A stretch of 64,000 bases of DNA from Barnesiella merdipullorum. Its GTDB lineage: Bacteria; Bacteroidota; Bacteroidia; Bacteroidales; Barnesiellaceae. The notes under the pieces were generated by a model. It was not told where the DNA came from. It worked only from the letters and a program-made list of their open reading frames with translations, and did no database searches. This document shows, piece by piece, positions 17,724 through 27,425 of the stretch. The position numbers and the translations under genes are program-made. How positions within the stretch are numbered: the stretch's first letter is position 1; each line of letters starts with the position of its first letter. The DNA lies in NCBI GenBank assembly GCA_019116365.1, contig DXBT01000025.1, positions 62,001 to 126,000 on the forward strand. The letters run 5' to 3'.

Positions 17724-19214
17724 ATGAATTTTCTATCATTATTTGTGCTTATCCCTCTCTTGATGATGCTGGGTCTCTGGATCGCAAGAGATATGAAACA
17801 GATACGAACGGTAGCGGTTATTGGTTCAACCTTATTGTTGGCTCTGTCCGTTTACACTCTCGTTGAGTTTCTGGCCGAACGCGCTGCTGGAAATACAGCG
17901 ACGATGTTGTTTACCGACAGTCGCATGTGGTATGCTCCGCTGAATATCCACTACGCCGTGGGCGTGGACGGTGTGTCGGTGGCCATGTTGCTGCTCTCGT
18001 CTATTATTGTATTTGCCGGAGTTTTCGCTTCGTGGAAAATCAACCCGCTGCCCAAGGAGTTCTTCTTGTGGTTCATGCTGCTCTCGACCGGTGTATTCGG
18101 GTTCTTTATCTCGGTCGATCTCTTCACGATGTTCATGTTCTACGAGGTGGCTCTTATCCCCATGTACCTGCTGATTGGCGTTTGGGGTAGCGGCCGCAAG
18201 AACTACTCGGCCATGAAGCTGACCCTGATGCTGATGGGTGGTTCGGCCCTGCTGATGATCGGTATCCTGGGTATCTACTATCAATCGGGTCTGCACTCGA
18301 TGAACGTAGTCGAGATTGCCGAGCACGGCAACATTCCCATGAACTGGCAATACTTCCTCTTCCCCATGACCTTTGTGGGATTCGGTGTGCTGGGAGCCAT
18401 GTTCCCGTTCCACACATGGTCGCCCGATGGTCACGCTTCGGCGCCTACGGCCGTGTCGATGTTGCACGCCGGTGTGCTGATGAAGCTGGGAGGTTATGGT
18501 TGCTTCCGTGTAGCCATCTACCTCATGCCTCAGGCCGCTAACGAGCTGGCTTGGATATTCTTGATCCTGACAGGTATCAGTGTCGTTTACGGAGCCTTCA
18601 GCGCTTGCGTTCAAACCGACTTGAAATACATCAACGCTTACTCTTCGGTAAGCCACTGCGGCTTGGTATTGTTTGCCATCCTCATGCTCAACACCACGGC
18701 CATGACCGGTGCTGTGATGCAGATGCTCTCGCACGGTTTGATGACGGCCCTCTTCTTTGCCCTCATCGGTATGATTTACGGTCGTACCCACACCCGCGAC
18801 ATTCGCGAGATGGGTGGCTTGATGCAGATTATGCCGTTCCTCTCGGTAGGATATGTGATTGCCGGTTTGGCCTCGCTGGGTCTGCCGGGCTTGAGCGGAT
18901 TCGTAGCCGAGATGACCATCTTCGTCGGTTCGTTTGAACATACCGATACCTTCCACCGAGTACTTACTATTGTAGCTTGTACTTCGATTGTGATTACTGC
19001 GGTTTATATTTTGCGAGTGGTCGGAAAACTGCTCTACGGTGCCGTTCAGAACGAGCACCATCGCGAGTTGAAGGATGCCGAATGGTGGGAGCGCCTCTCG
19101 GTTATTACCCTCATCGTGTGTGTGGTTGCCATCGGTAGCTTCCCGCACTGGATTTCCGATCTCATTCGTGAAGGTGTAGAACCTATTACTAATTTGTTGT
19201 CTCAAGCTCTTTAA
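17724..19214 (+). CDS. nuoM: NADH-quinone oxidoreductase subunit M
   Basis: 496 residues, about fourteen helices. Antiporter motifs are complete: FMFYEVALIPMYLLIGVWG with the functional Glu, GAMFPFHTWSPDGHASAPT, and VSMLHAGVLMKLGGYG. I chose the ATG at 17724, directly before the first hydrophobic helix; an in-frame TTG at 17697 would add nine very basic residues. It lies 34 nt after nuoL. Confidence 0.95.
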   Translation: MNFLSLFVLIPLLMMLGLWIARDMKQIRTVAVIGSTLLLALSVYTLVEFLAERAAGNTATMLFTDSRMWYAPLNIHYAVGVDGVSVAMLLLSSIIVFAGVFASWKINPLPKEFFLWFMLLSTGVFGFFISVDLFTMFMFYEVALIPMYLLIGVWGSGRKNYSAMKLTLMLMGGSALLMIGILGIYYQSGLHSMNVVEIAEHGNIPMNWQYFLFPMTFVGFGVLGAMFPFHTWSPDGHASAPTAVSMLHAGVLMKLGGYGCFRVAIYLMPQAANELAWIFLILTGISVVYGAFSACVQTDLKYINAYSSVSHCGLVLFAILMLNTTAMTGAVMQMLSHGLMTALFFALIGMIYGRTHTRDIREMGGLMQIMPFLSVGYVIAGLASLGLPGLSGFVAEMTIFVGSFEHTDTFHRVLTIVACTSIVITAVYILRVVGKLLYGAVQNEHHRELKDAEWWERLSVITLIVCVVAIGSFPHWISDLIREGVEPITNLLSQAL

Positions 19215-19225
19215 TAATACAGTAT

Positions 19226-20659
19226 ATGGATTATTCACAGTTTTTAGTTATGCGCTCGGAAATATCGCTGCTGGTTGTATTCTTGCTGATATTTCTGATA
19301 GACACCTTTGGAGGGCAAAAGAGCCTCAAAGGATTATCGATTACAGCGTGTGTCTTGTTTGCCTTGCATACGGTCTGGAACATTATACCGGTCGAGTCGG
19401 CTTCGGCATTCGGCGGCATGTATCACACATCGCCTATGGCCTCGATGGTAAAGACCGTGCTTAATATAGGTACCTTTATTGTGTTGCTGCAATCTATCTC
19501 GTGGAGCGCCACTCCCGATGTGAAACTGCGTCGGGGCGAATTCTACGAATTGTTGCTGGTGACCCTCTTCGGTATGTACCTGATGGTTTCGTCGGGACAC
19601 TTCCTGCTCTTCTTCATCGGGCTCGAGACGGCTTCGCTGCCTATGGCTGCACTTATCGCCATCACCAAGAAAGACTCCGAGTCGTATGAGGCCGGTGCCA
19701 AATACCTCTTTACGGCAGTCTTCTCGTCGGCCCTCTTCCTGTTGGGCCTCTCGTTTCTGTATGGTGTTGCAGGTTCGCTCTATTTCGACGACATTGCCAC
19801 TTCTGTTGCTGCCAACAGCACGCCGCTGTTTATTGCCACGCTCGTCTTTGTACTGGCCGGCATGGGATTCAAGTTGTCGTTGGTTCCCTTCCACTTGTGG
19901 ACGGCCGACGTATATGAAGGAGCCCCCACGCAGGTAACCTCTTACCTGTCGGTTATCTCGAAAGGTTCGGCAGCCTTTGCACTCATGCTCGTTCTTTACA
20001 AGGTATTTGCCTTTGAGCCGGCTGTATGGCAAGGCATCATGTGGGCATTGATTGTACTCACCATTACCGTGGGTAACTTGTTTGCCATCCGTCAGAAGAA
20101 CCTGAAACGCTTTCTGGCCTTCTCGTCAATCTCGCAAGCCGGTTACATCATGTTGGGTATCGTTGCCGATTCCATTCAAGGAACAACGGCTTTGGTTTAC
20201 TATGTATTGGTTTACATCTTCTCCAACCTGGCTGCCTTCGGGGTTATCTCGTCGATCGAGCACAACACCGGCAAGGTGAGCATGGACGACTACAACGGCC
20301 TGTACAAGACCAATCCCAAGCTGAGTGTGATCATGATGCTGGCCATGTTCTCGTTGGCCGGTATCCCGCCGTTCGCCGGGTTCTTCAGCAAGTTCTTCAT
20401 CTTTGCTTCGGCCATTCACTCGGGCTTCTATATCCTGGTGCTCATTGCCTTGTTGAACACGATTATCTCGCTCTACTACTATCTGCTGGTAGTAAAGGCC
20501 ATGTTTATCAACACCGAAAACGAGTGTGTGATTGCCCCCTTCCGTAGCGACAACGGTTCGCGCGTGAGCCTGGTGGTTTGCGTAGCCGGTATCCTGTTGC
20601 TGGGTATCGCCAGCTGTGTATATGGCTACTTTGCCGACCTCAGCGTGCTGGGTATCTGA
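19226..20659 (+). CDS. nuoN: NADH-quinone oxidoreductase subunit N
   Basis: 477 residues, the third antiporter-like subunit. Motifs: LFFIGLETASLPMAALIA with conserved Glu, GFKLSLVPFHLWTADVYEGAPT with the key Lys, and KRFLAFSSISQAGYIMLG. It ends the nuo/atp series and is followed by a strong terminator 29 nt downstream. No nuoE, nuoF or nuoG is found anywhere in the window. Confidence 0.96.
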   Translation: MDYSQFLVMRSEISLLVVFLLIFLIDTFGGQKSLKGLSITACVLFALHTVWNIIPVESASAFGGMYHTSPMASMVKTVLNIGTFIVLLQSISWSATPDVKLRRGEFYELLLVTLFGMYLMVSSGHFLLFFIGLETASLPMAALIAITKKDSESYEAGAKYLFTAVFSSALFLLGLSFLYGVAGSLYFDDIATSVAANSTPLFIATLVFVLAGMGFKLSLVPFHLWTADVYEGAPTQVTSYLSVISKGSAAFALMLVLYKVFAFEPAVWQGIMWALIVLTITVGNLFAIRQKNLKRFLAFSSISQAGYIMLGIVADSIQGTTALVYYVLVYIFSNLAAFGVISSIEHNTGKVSMDDYNGLYKTNPKLSVIMMLAMFSLAGIPPFAGFFSKFFIFASAIHSGFYILVLIALLNTIISLYYYLLVVKAMFINTENECVIAPFRSDNGSRVSLVVCVAGILLLGIASCVYGYFADLSVLGI

Positions 20660-20688
20660 TCGGACGAAAATCTTATTCCATAATAGGC

Positions 20689-20732
20689 CAACGGCCGAGG
20701 AGCAGATTGCTCTTCGGCCGTTGCTTTTTTTG
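20689..20732 (+). terminator. Intrinsic terminator of the nuo/atp superoperon
   Basis: A near-perfect stem of about 15 bp (CAACGGCCGAGGAGCA with TGCTCTTCGGCCGTTG around a GAT loop) is followed by seven T residues. It lies between nuoN and the convergent ccsBA gene. Confidence 0.9.
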
Positions 20733-20753
20733 CGGGGGTATGGTTGGGGAGTG

Positions 20754-22937
20754 TCAGGCATAGCTGTGCATGCCGCCCAGCAGGAAGTTGACCCCGAAGT
20801 AGGTGATGAGTACGCAGAAGAAGGCTGCCACGCAGAAGGTGTGAAAGAAGAGGGGGCGCCTGAAGCGGGGGAGCGAATCGGGGTGCAGGGCCAGGGCATA
20901 GACGAGCCAGGTAATGAGGGCCCATACCTCTTTGGGGTCCCAACCCCAGTAGCGGCCCCACGAGATATTGGCCCAGACGGCCCCCACGAAGATTCCGGCT
21001 GCCAGGACGAAGACGGCGGGGTAGAGCAGAATGCGCCCGACGGTCTGCAGTTGCTCGCTTGACCGGCGATGGTTCCGGTAGAGTACGAGTCCGGCCAAGC
21101 CGTTGAACATGACAAAGGCCAGCAGCGTGTAGGCCAGCATGACCAGTACCACATGCACCGAGAGCAGGGGCGAGGTGAGTACCGGCATGAGCGGGGTAAT
21201 CTGGGGATTCGATTCGCCCATCATCGCTACCAGCATGGCCAACCCGCTCACCAGGTAGCCGAACGGCATAATCAGGATGAATTGCCGGTGGCTCAGCAGC
21301 GTCACACCCAGGGCACACCAGGCCATGAACTGCATGGTCTCGAAGCCGTTGGCGAGGGGCCAGTGGCCGGCGATATAGCCGCGCAGCGACAGCGTGGCCG
21401 ACAGGTAGACAAAGCCGAGGAGTATCCCGACCCACAACATCCGCCGAATCGAGGTCGACCCTGCACGCCCGCGGGTGATGCACCGGCAGGCGTAGACAAA
21501 GGCGGCCGCTCCTGCCACGATGAGCAGAATAGCCACTACCAGTGAGTGGCCCAGCCGGTTGTAGAGCAGCTCGGCCTGCAGCCGGGTGGCCGAGGGGTAA
21601 GCCTCGCCGCAGCACTTCTGCTGGTATTGCCCTATCTTTGCGAGTACCTGCGACAATGTTGTGTAGTCGCGCTGGGCCACCAGTTCGTTCACATAGTTCA
21701 TCGATTGCCCGATGAACAGAGCCTGTTCATAAGGCAGCTCGCGGGGCAGCACGTCGACCTGCGAGACCCAGTGCAGCGTGTCGTTGAGACGGTAGGGGTA
21801 GATTTGCAACAGGGAGCCGGTGCAGAGCATGGCCACGAGGTTGAACTTTTCGTTGGCCTCGTTCACGCCCCGGTCGTCGGTCTGTCCGGGTCGATAGTCC
21901 CGCAGAGCCCGGTTGAAGTCGGTGAGCCGGGCATATCGCCCCTCTATGCCGAGCAGCCGCCGTGCCTCGCGGCTTTTTATCTTGATCATGGGCTCCTGTT
22001 TCCATTCGTCGTAGTAGAAGAGCCACCCGGAGAGCACCTGTTCGGGGGTGAGCCCTCGGTAACTGCTTTTGCCGCAGAGTTTCACCGTGAAGTCGCGGGC
22101 CAGCGTGGAGAGAGGGCAGATGCGCTGGTTGTAGTAGATGCAGAGCTCTCCCAGTCGGGAGGCATGTTCCCGGGGCAGGGTGGGTGGAGCCGGTTCGGCC
22201 GCTTGTGCCGGGAGTACGGTTGCCAGTCCCGCGACGATGCCGAGACCGATGCCCCGCAGGGCCCGGCTGTGCAGCAGGCGGCGGAAGGTGCCTTGCCGGT
22301 CGATGAGTTGGGCCGCCATGGCCACGAGCAGCAACAGGTAGCCGGTGTAGGTGATGGCGATGCCCCAGGGGTCGTGAGCCACCGAGAGGCGCGTGCCCGC
22401 CCCGTCGCTGTCGTAGGACGACTGGTAGAAGCGGTAGCCTCGGTAGCGGGCAATGCGGTTCATGGCGATGGTCTCGCTGCGGCTCTGCTCCTCGTCGGCG
22501 AGGGTGACACAACTCACAAAGTCGAGGGGAGCCCGGGTGCCGGGGTAGTATTCGATGTAGAACCGTTCGAGCGCGACCGTGAAGGGGAGGGGCTGTTCCT
22601 GCCCGTCGCTGTCGAGGTAGACGGCGGCGGGGGCTTCGCCCAGACGCAGATGCAGGGTGCCCTGTCGGCCGGTGAGCCAGGTGACGAATGCTCCGCCCAG
22701 AATAACCAGCAGGGCCAGATGCAGCAACCAGGTGGCCGGACGCAGTGCGCGGTGGCGCAGCAGATAGGCGGCGGCCAGCAGGGCCAGGACAAACCAGAGA
22801 GCCACGAAAGCAGGCGACTGGTAGATGTGACGGGCGACAAACGGTGTGCCCAGTTCCTTCTCGACGATGGTCGCTGCGGTCAATACACACAGCACGGCGG
22901 CCAGCAGGGCGAATGTAGTTCGTTTGAGTAGTTTCAT
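20754..22937 (-). CDS. ccsBA: Cytochrome c biogenesis protein, ResB-CcsA fusion (CcsBA)
   Basis: 727 residues from the ATG at 22937 (an upstream in-frame start would only add unconserved residues). N-terminal ResB/CcsB part has membrane helices and a large periplasmic domain (about 60-440); the C-terminal CcsA part has the heme-handling tryptophan-rich motif WGRYWGWDPKEVWALITW. System II proteins of this kind export heme and ligate it to CxxCH cysteines. The gene follows the di-heme oxidoreductase gene on the same strand after 99 nt, which contains a hairpin, so it probably matures that protein. Confidence 0.92.
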   Translation of the reverse strand: MKLLKRTTFALLAAVLCVLTAATIVEKELGTPFVARHIYQSPAFVALWFVLALLAAAYLLRHRALRPATWLLHLALLVILGGAFVTWLTGRQGTLHLRLGEAPAAVYLDSDGQEQPLPFTVALERFYIEYYPGTRAPLDFVSCVTLADEEQSRSETIAMNRIARYRGYRFYQSSYDSDGAGTRLSVAHDPWGIAITYTGYLLLLVAMAAQLIDRQGTFRRLLHSRALRGIGLGIVAGLATVLPAQAAEPAPPTLPREHASRLGELCIYYNQRICPLSTLARDFTVKLCGKSSYRGLTPEQVLSGWLFYYDEWKQEPMIKIKSREARRLLGIEGRYARLTDFNRALRDYRPGQTDDRGVNEANEKFNLVAMLCTGSLLQIYPYRLNDTLHWVSQVDVLPRELPYEQALFIGQSMNYVNELVAQRDYTTLSQVLAKIGQYQQKCCGEAYPSATRLQAELLYNRLGHSLVVAILLIVAGAAAFVYACRCITRGRAGSTSIRRMLWVGILLGFVYLSATLSLRGYIAGHWPLANGFETMQFMAWCALGVTLLSHRQFILIMPFGYLVSGLAMLVAMMGESNPQITPLMPVLTSPLLSVHVVLVMLAYTLLAFVMFNGLAGLVLYRNHRRSSEQLQTVGRILLYPAVFVLAAGIFVGAVWANISWGRYWGWDPKEVWALITWLVYALALHPDSLPRFRRPLFFHTFCVAAFFCVLITYFGVNFLLGGMHSYA

Positions 22938-22969
22938 TGTTAGAGGAGTAGGGGTTTCTTGATACCTCA

Positions 22970-22998
22970 AAATGCCGACGCGTGAGGCGCCGGCATTT
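22970..22998 (-). promoter_or_regulatory. Intercistronic hairpin before ccsBA
   Basis: A stem of 12 positions with one mismatch (AAATGCCGACGC / GCGCCGGCATTT) lies between the di-heme oxidoreductase stop and the ccsBA start. On the minus strand it is not followed by a good T-run, so it looks more like a leaky attenuator or mRNA end than a full terminator. Confidence 0.4.
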
Positions 22999-23036
22999 CA
23001 TAAGTCTTTGTAAAGTAAGTTTACGTAGGGCGACGA

Positions 23037-24659
23037 TTAAATCGCATCGATGAATTTTACTACCGCCTCGCGGTCTTCCCGGCTTAGGGCACGGAATTTT
23101 TCGACCGACTGCCGGGCATCGCTCTCGGGGGCTCCGTGCCACATGATGGCTTCAATCACGTTGCGGGCACGGCAGTCATGCAGCCGGTCGCTTTCGAACG
23201 AGCCGGTACATTTCTGATGCAGCCCTCTGCCCCACAGAGGAGTGGTGCGGCACCAGCCGGTGCGAATATCGTTCTGCATGTGCAGGCGGTGTTGTACCAG
23301 GTCGGTGTAAGGCCATATTTTTTGGTGAGGATAGCGGGGCAGTTCGGTGCCGCGGGTGAAGAATCCGCTGGGATCGGTATAGCGGTCTTCACCGGTTGTC
23401 CAGGTGGGGCGATGGCAATAGCTGCACCCCATCTCGGTAAACAGTTGCTTGCCCCGTTGTATCGTGGGGTCGTCGAGATTGCGTGCTGCCGGTACAGCCA
23501 GTCCCCGGTGCCATACCATCAGGTCGGTGTAGTATTCGTCGCTCATCTCGACCGGCAGGTCGGTCGCCATCAGATAGTTGTAGATGTCTTGTTCGACTCC
23601 GGCCTCGGTTTTCCGTTCGGGGAAATAGTCGTAGAAGCGAGCCTGAACCTCGGGGTCTTTCGACGCCTTCTCGGCATAGGCCTGAGTCATGTAATGATAG
23701 CGGCGGTTCGAACGGGTCACGTTGGTGATGTTCCAGATGGCGTTGGAGCCGGCGGCATCCTGCAAGGGGCCGCGGCTGAGGGCATAGGTGAACCGATAGG
23801 GGTGCTTCTCGCCCGTACCTCCGTCGCCGGGGCGGTTGTTGCTGTACTGGCTTACCCACTCGCCGTTTTGGAAGATTTTGGGGTTCAATGCGAAATAGTT
23901 GTCTTTCTCCTGTTTGGCATATTCGGCTTTCAAGTCCTCGTCGTCGATGGCATCAAGCAGTCCCGTGCCGTAGATGCCGATGGTCGATTCGAGCCGGATA
24001 TTTACCTGGTCGGGCGAAAGGGTGCGGCCGTCGGTGGTGATGAGATCGACATAGTAGGCGTCGGCGGGAATCGTCACTTCGGGGTAGACCAATTCATAGG
24101 TGGTACCGTCGGCAAAGGTATTTCCCCAGCTGTCGGTATACGGTTTCCAGGAAATCTTGATTTTCGCAGGGTCTATCGGAGCCTTGAAAGGCTCGACGGC
24201 AAAGAGTTGCGGCATGCCTGTGAGCGAGGCGATGTAGTTGTCGTTGTCGTCATAGATGACCAGCAGGTATCCGTTGCCTATCTCGGTGGCATTGAAGGTC
24301 CCTTCCTGACGTTTGCCGTGGCCGTAACCCGGGTGGCAGTGCATGCAGGAGGTGCGGATATAGAGCGGTCCCAGTCCGCCGCGAACCGAACCGTCGGAGG
24401 CCGGGGTGAAAATCTTTTCGAACAGGGCTTCACCGTTCTTGAACGAGGTGCTCATGCCGGCATTCTCGACGGCGGCCGACGGTTGTTCGAAGGCCGATGA
24501 GGTGGTGTTGAAGGCGGTACCCAGCTGGCCGCCCGTGTAATACTCTTCCGACAACTGCGGTGTAACGGGACGGGGTGTGTCGTCGGGGTTGTCATCTGTG
24601 CAACCGGCGACGCACAGCGCCGCCGTTGCAAAAGCCAGTAAAAAGGGATAAGATTTCAT
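23037..24659 (-). CDS. Di-heme oxidoreductase-family lipoprotein (DUF1111-type)
   Basis: 540 residues with a lipoprotein signal (FATAALCVAGC, Cys20). Two heme c sites are visible: CMHCH at 105-109 and CSYCHRPTW at roughly residue 400-415, followed by a C-terminal region with LRDHDL-like conserved parts (here SDRLHDCRARNVIEAIMWHG). This is the DUF1111 'di-heme oxidoreductase/thiol oxidoreductase' family, whose members occur next to imelysins. The family's exact substrate is not settled; a role in extracytoplasmic metal or thiol redox chemistry is inferred. It starts 22 nt after the imelysin gene. Confidence 0.88.
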   Translation of the reverse strand: MKSYPFLLAFATAALCVAGCTDDNPDDTPRPVTPQLSEEYYTGGQLGTAFNTTSSAFEQPSAAVENAGMSTSFKNGEALFEKIFTPASDGSVRGGLGPLYIRTSCMHCHPGYGHGKRQEGTFNATEIGNGYLLVIYDDNDNYIASLTGMPQLFAVEPFKAPIDPAKIKISWKPYTDSWGNTFADGTTYELVYPEVTIPADAYYVDLITTDGRTLSPDQVNIRLESTIGIYGTGLLDAIDDEDLKAEYAKQEKDNYFALNPKIFQNGEWVSQYSNNRPGDGGTGEKHPYRFTYALSRGPLQDAAGSNAIWNITNVTRSNRRYHYMTQAYAEKASKDPEVQARFYDYFPERKTEAGVEQDIYNYLMATDLPVEMSDEYYTDLMVWHRGLAVPAARNLDDPTIQRGKQLFTEMGCSYCHRPTWTTGEDRYTDPSGFFTRGTELPRYPHQKIWPYTDLVQHRLHMQNDIRTGWCRTTPLWGRGLHQKCTGSFESDRLHDCRARNVIEAIMWHGAPESDARQSVEKFRALSREDREAVVKFIDAI

Positions 24660-24681
24660 AGCTTTTGAAATTATGTGTTGT

Positions 24682-25905
24682 TTATTGTCCTATGGCCGAT
24701 TGTGCTTCGTCGAGAGCCTTTTTCAAGTCGTTGCAAGCCGTCGTGGCCTTTTTCCACAGCTCGTTGTGCGAGCCGGCGTAGTTGACAAAGGGGGCTGGAG
24801 CTGCATCGATGGCGTTCAATGCCGCCTCGATGGCATTGCGTACGGCTGTGTCGGCCGTGGGGTTGATGCTGGCCAGGTAGTTGCTCACCGACGGGTCGCC
24901 CACGTTCATGCCCAGATAGGCGTTCTTGATGCTGACGATGTTGTCGTAGAAATCGACTTTGGAGTTTTTGGCATAGGGCGATTCGATGTAGCTGAGGTCT
25001 TCCGAAGCTCCGGCCGCGGCCTCGTTGGGGCGGCCTATCTTCTGGTTGCCCACTTCGTCGGCTATGTCCGAGCAGCCTTGGATAATTTCCTGGGCAGCTT
25101 CGAGGTAGCTTTTGTATTTGCTGCCGCCTTTACCGGCGTTTTTCATGCTTTCGCCGTAGTTGAAGGTCGGTTCGAGTTCGGCTTCGGTCAGCAAGGTTTG
25201 TTTTTGGCTCGATACGTTGGCCAGTCCTTTCCATGAAGCTTCGAGCCGCACGCATTGGTTGGCCAGGTCGCCTGCCACGGCTGTGAGGTAGACCAGTTCT
25301 TCCTTGCGGCTGAAAGCTCCGGAGCGTGCCTTGCCTGTGGTCGAAGAGGCATCGATCTGGTGGTCGAACAGCATGTATTCGATGGCGTGGAATCCCAGCA
25401 GGCCGTAGCCCAGACCGGCGGCATACTCGGCGTCCATCATGCCCATGCGCACCGGGTCGTCGAGCAGGGCTTGCAGGTCGGTAGCGTTGAGCGGCCACGA
25501 GTCGATATGGGGGTCGATGTTGTAGTCGCCGGCGGCTCCGTAGAGGAATGCTTCGCTCAGCTCCCACTGCTTGCGGGCTTCATACCATTTGGCACAAGCC
25601 TGTTCGACTATCGTTTTTGTCTCGGTGCTTAATGAGCCCGAGGCAGCGATGTCGGTCGAGGCATTGGCTTGGGCCGAGGTTTCGATTTGGGAACAGAGGT
25701 CGGCCAGTTCGAGGCAGGCATCGGCCAGCGAAGTGTAGGTAGGTATGACCGTTTTTTCGACGAATGCGGTTGCTGCCGATTGCAATGCCGTTTCGCGCTG
25801 TTCTTCCCAAGAGAAATCTTTCTCTTCTTCCGTGCAGGACACACCGCCGAGCAGCAGGGCCGACAAAGCAAATAGTTGTAACGAATTTCTGAAAACTCTT
25901 TTCAT
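24682..25905 (-). CDS. Imelysin-family lipoprotein (M75/EfeO-like)
   Basis: 407 residues. Lipoprotein signal ending LLLGGVSC (Cys24), then a helical imelysin domain with the family motif GxHxxE as GFHAIEYMLFD (His173, Glu176) and DSWPLN upstream. Imelysin-like proteins are associated with iron uptake (IrpA, EfeO, Pseudomonas IcmP); proteolytic activity is doubtful in most. It is second in an operon with a porin-like protein before it and a di-heme oxidoreductase after it, a pairing also known from proteobacterial icmP-type clusters. Confidence 0.9.
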   Translation of the reverse strand: MKRVFRNSLQLFALSALLLGGVSCTEEEKDFSWEEQRETALQSAATAFVEKTVIPTYTSLADACLELADLCSQIETSAQANASTDIAASGSLSTETKTIVEQACAKWYEARKQWELSEAFLYGAAGDYNIDPHIDSWPLNATDLQALLDDPVRMGMMDAEYAAGLGYGLLGFHAIEYMLFDHQIDASSTTGKARSGAFSRKEELVYLTAVAGDLANQCVRLEASWKGLANVSSQKQTLLTEAELEPTFNYGESMKNAGKGGSKYKSYLEAAQEIIQGCSDIADEVGNQKIGRPNEAAAGASEDLSYIESPYAKNSKVDFYDNIVSIKNAYLGMNVGDPSVSNYLASINPTADTAVRNAIEAALNAIDAAPAPFVNYAGSHNELWKKATTACNDLKKALDEAQSAIGQ

Positions 25906-25944
25906 TGTAATAAATGGTTTTATGATTGAAACAATACGGTTTGA

Positions 25945-27399
25945 TTATCTCGTGAACAGCCCCGAGTAGGCGATGCCTATCGATATGGCGGGCTCGTTGT
26001 TGTAGTGGCCTGTGCAGGTGGCTCCGCTGGAGTCGGTATAGGTGTAGGAGTTGGCATTGAGCAACCCGATGCTGTATTCGGCCTTGATGACAATCGATTT
26101 CATGGGGTAGTAGTTGATACCGGCGGCGATGCGTTGGCGTCCGCACCATTTGTAGTGCTGCACGCGGGCGGGCGTCTTGAACATCGAGTCGTAGTAGTCG
26201 TATCGGCCGAAGAGGTAGAGGCGTTGGTTGCGGTCGTGCAGTTTGGGCGAGAATGAGAAGAAATCATATCCGGCCTCGATGCCGGTGGCGATGGCATCAG
26301 ATGCAACGGCTTGCTTCGACGATACCGACGAGGCCGACATGCTTCCATTGAAGGCGGTAATCATATCGGCGTCGGAGAGGTGGCCGTAATCGAAATGTCC
26401 CCGTACAATCCAGTTATGGGCGTCGTAGGCAAAGTCGAAAGCTCCGATGAGCACGGTACCCTTTACACCTCGGTAGCGGCTGTTGGTTTGCGGATAGAGC
26501 GTATTCTTGAAACTGTTGCCACCGTATCCGCTCACACTCAGGCGCAGGCCGGGAACCGAGAAATTGTCGACCCGAAAGGCCCCGGCATAGGTGTTTCCTA
26601 TCTTGAACTCGTAGGGGCTACCGGCACCGTCGTGTATCCAGCCTTTGCTGTTGAAGCGGTCGGAGTCGAGTCCCGGCAGAAACATCACCTCATAGCGCCA
26701 TTGGTTGCCCAGCATGCCCCACAGACTGATGCCCGTTTCGTGCCACGTACAGGGCAGTATCGTGTTCTCCCCTTCGGGACGGTATACACCGAAGAACTCG
26801 GTGGGGGTGTGGTGCATGTTGGTGGCGCCTACCGGCACGATGATGTGGCCCAAGCGCAGATTGAGGGCTCGGGAGAAGCTCTTTTGAATCCAAAATTGTT
26901 CGAGTGCGACTTCTCCGCCTCGTTCGATTTCCGATTCATATTCTCCGGCTTCCTCCTCTTCGATTTCGACGGCACTTTCGGTGCCGCCGTGTTCAAACTC
27001 GATTTCGGTACCCATGCTCCAACCGCGGCCAAAGTCATAGCCGAGGAAGATGACCACATGGGGCAGGTCGAAACGGCCGTGGCTCTCGCCCTTATGCAGA
27101 TGGGCATCCTGGTATTTTTTATAATCGTCGCTGAAAAAATTGCGAGAGGCAACGGCTTCGCCATATCCGCCGATGGTGAGGCGGGGTTTGCGCGGTTCGG
27201 CCACCGCAGCTTCGACGGGAGGCTCCTGGCGGAGTTCTTCCAGAATCTCGGCTTTCAGTTCTGCTTTTAACTGTTCTCTTTTCGTGGCCGGGAGCGAGGT
27301 GGCCCCCGATACGGCATCGACTGTTGTTTCATCGCCTTGCGCTGCTGCCGGCAGGGCAAGTGACAGGCCCAGCGCAAGCCATAGGAATTTTCGTTGCAT
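25945..27399 (-). CDS. Porin-like outer-membrane beta-barrel protein
   Basis: 484 residues from the ATG at 27399, which places a clear signal peptide first (FLWLALGLSLALPAAAQ). A short charged helical stretch (KREQLKAELKAEILEELRQE) is followed by a region of alternating strands rich in aromatic and Gly residues, ending IGIAYSGLFTR with the terminal aromatic-x-Arg, so it is a beta-barrel resembling phosphate-selective-porin/OprP-type proteins. An acidic stretch VEIEEEEAGEYESEIE (about 160-175) might bind cations. It is the first gene of the imelysin/di-heme operon and may admit its substrate. Confidence 0.8.
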   Translation of the reverse strand: MQRKFLWLALGLSLALPAAAQGDETTVDAVSGATSLPATKREQLKAELKAEILEELRQEPPVEAAVAEPRKPRLTIGGYGEAVASRNFFSDDYKKYQDAHLHKGESHGRFDLPHVVIFLGYDFGRGWSMGTEIEFEHGGTESAVEIEEEEAGEYESEIERGGEVALEQFWIQKSFSRALNLRLGHIIVPVGATNMHHTPTEFFGVYRPEGENTILPCTWHETGISLWGMLGNQWRYEVMFLPGLDSDRFNSKGWIHDGAGSPYEFKIGNTYAGAFRVDNFSVPGLRLSVSGYGGNSFKNTLYPQTNSRYRGVKGTVLIGAFDFAYDAHNWIVRGHFDYGHLSDADMITAFNGSMSASSVSSKQAVASDAIATGIEAGYDFFSFSPKLHDRNQRLYLFGRYDYYDSMFKTPARVQHYKWCGRQRIAAGINYYPMKSIVIKAEYSIGLLNANSYTYTDSSGATCTGHYNNEPAISIGIAYSGLFTR

Positions 27400-27425
27400 A
27401 GGTTCTCTTTTTTGGATTTCCGATG

